Assembly (NCBI RefSeq): GCF_000025325.1
Contig: NC_013743.1
Location: forward strand, 1,364,001 to 1,428,000
Direction of reading: 5' to 3'
Source: Haloterrigena turkmenica DSM 5511
GTDB lineage: Archaea; Halobacteriota; Halobacteria; Halobacteriales; Natrialbaceae
DNA: 64,000 bases
Part shown: one piece after another, positions 63,668 to 64,000 of the stretch
Numbering within the stretch: position 1 is the first letter of the stretch
Layout of the letters: every line of letters starts with the position of its first letter
Program-made: the position numbers and the translations under genes
The notes under the pieces: model-generated
Database searches by the model: none
Seen by the model: only the letters and a program-made list of their open reading frames with translations
Told to the model about the DNA's origin: nothing

Positions 63668-63706
63668 GTCAGACATACGTCTGACGTGTAGGGGAAAGGT
63701 AATTAT
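63668..63706 (+). promoter_or_regulatory. ftsZ1 promoter with upstream inverted repeat
   Basis: A TATA-like AATTAT (63701-63706) is centred about 29 bp before ATG 63733. Fifteen bases upstream is a perfect inverted repeat GTCAGAC-ATAC-GTCTGAC (63668-63685). The dyad ends just before the BRE/TATA zone, a good position for a regulator of ftsZ1. Confidence 0.6.
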
Positions 63707-63732
63707 GCTCCATCTTCTAGACAGTGCCAAGA

Positions 63733-64000
63733 ATGGACTCCATCATCGACGATGCGATCGACGAGGCCGAAACCGGGGAGCAGTCCGAAGTCCCCGACGA
63801 CGCTCCGCTTCAGGACGACCAGTCCGCGGGCGGCGACGCGTCGGACGGCCACCAGACAGGAACGATGACCGACGACGAACTCGAGGACGTTCTCCAGGAC
63901 CTCCAAACCGATATCACCGTCGTCGGCTGTGGCGGCGCCGGCGGGAACACGGTCAACCGCATGCACGAGGAGGGGATCCACGGCGCGAAACTCGTCGCCG
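63733..64000 (+). CDS. ftsZ1: Cell-division protein FtsZ1, N-terminal part (3' end outside window)
   Basis: The first 89 codons of a FtsZ. The acidic N-terminus [20 protein letters not shown] is typical of haloarchaeal FtsZ1, and [20 protein letters not shown] is the FtsZ nucleotide-binding start. FtsZ1 forms the division ring scaffold with FtsZ2. The gene runs off the window at 64000, so GTPase and C-terminal motifs cannot be checked. ATG 63733 lies about 29 bp after the TATA-like element. Confidence 0.93.
   Translation, partial: MDSIIDDAIDEAETGEQSEVPDDAPLQDDQSAGGDASDGHQTGTMTDDELEDVLQDLQTDITVVGCGGAGGNTVNRMHEEGIHGAKLVA

Noticed and set aside
1-64000. CRISPR array
   Set aside because: No regularly spaced identical repeats of 25-40 bp with unique spacers were seen; the repeats found are dispersed or short.

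Overview
The window looks like chromosomal DNA of an extremely halophilic archaeon, most likely a Natrialbales-type haloarchaeon (lineage is my inference). The coding density is high, the sequence is GC-rich and the proteins are strongly acidic (Asp/Glu-rich). There are twin-arginine lipoprotein signals and many leaderless genes with a TATA-like element about 28 bp before the start codon. Haloarchaeal families recur throughout: HalOD1, HTH_10/Bat regulators, DUF7344, CetZ, FtsZ1 and archaeal TFS. I see no rRNA, tRNA, CRISPR array or intact transposase.

Layout. 0-8.6 kb: the 3' part of a GMC oxidoreductase, a tiny membrane protein, a metallo-beta-lactamase (MBL) hydrolase, a complete LivK-H-M-G-F-type ABC importer operon and a second MBL hydrolase. 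8.6-9.5 kb: a gene-poor island with a truncated, frameshifted O-methyltransferase and dispersed inverted repeats that resemble remains of IS200/IS605-type elements; a third copy lies at 33.3 kb. 9.5-25.2 kb: gatB, HalOD1 and HTH_10 regulators, a decayed copy of the MBL hydrolase C-terminus, a PQQ-type propeller lipoprotein, an acyl-CoA synthetase/short-chain dehydrogenase operon with a divergent HTH_10 regulator, a PhzF protein, thiC, a phosphoribosyltransferase, a methyltransferase, a Spo0M-like protein and a MATE exporter. 25.3-31.7 kb: a minus-strand chromosome-maintenance cluster (tfs, a coiled-coil protein, smc, scpA). 31.8-44.4 kb: phosphohexomutase, membrane-anchored DHH phosphoesterase, NAD-binding epimerase-like protein, DUF5791, cetZ, a coiled-coil protein, an ATP-grasp ligase, an SppA-type protease, DUF373 and dph6. 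44.6-56.2 kb: a lipoprotein, a HhH protein, a sugar nucleotidyltransferase, small regulators, a Rieske protein, a saccharopine-dehydrogenase-like reductase, a second MATE exporter and the pabB-pabA-pabC operon. 56.2-64 kb: aroE, a Ca/Na exchanger, two sensor/regulator genes (tandem DUF7344 protein; PAS-GAF-HTH_10), dtdA and the start of ftsZ1.

How the genes work together. LivK-H-M-G-F forms one importer for an amino-acid-like or amide substrate. The acyl-CoA synthetase and dehydrogenase, two bases apart, suggest 3-hydroxybutyrate/acetoacetate or short acyl use. smc/scpA, cetZ and ftsZ1 cover chromosome condensation, cell shape and division. aroE and pabBAC supply chorismate and a chorismate-derived amine (p-aminobenzoate or anthranilate). 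Most of the window is ordinary core genome. I did not find a convincing new defence or mobile system. The points most worth checking are the dispersed repeats, the two gene remnants, the palindromes inside scpA, and operator-like repeats upstream of ftsZ1, thiC and the 17.0 kb HTH_10 gene.
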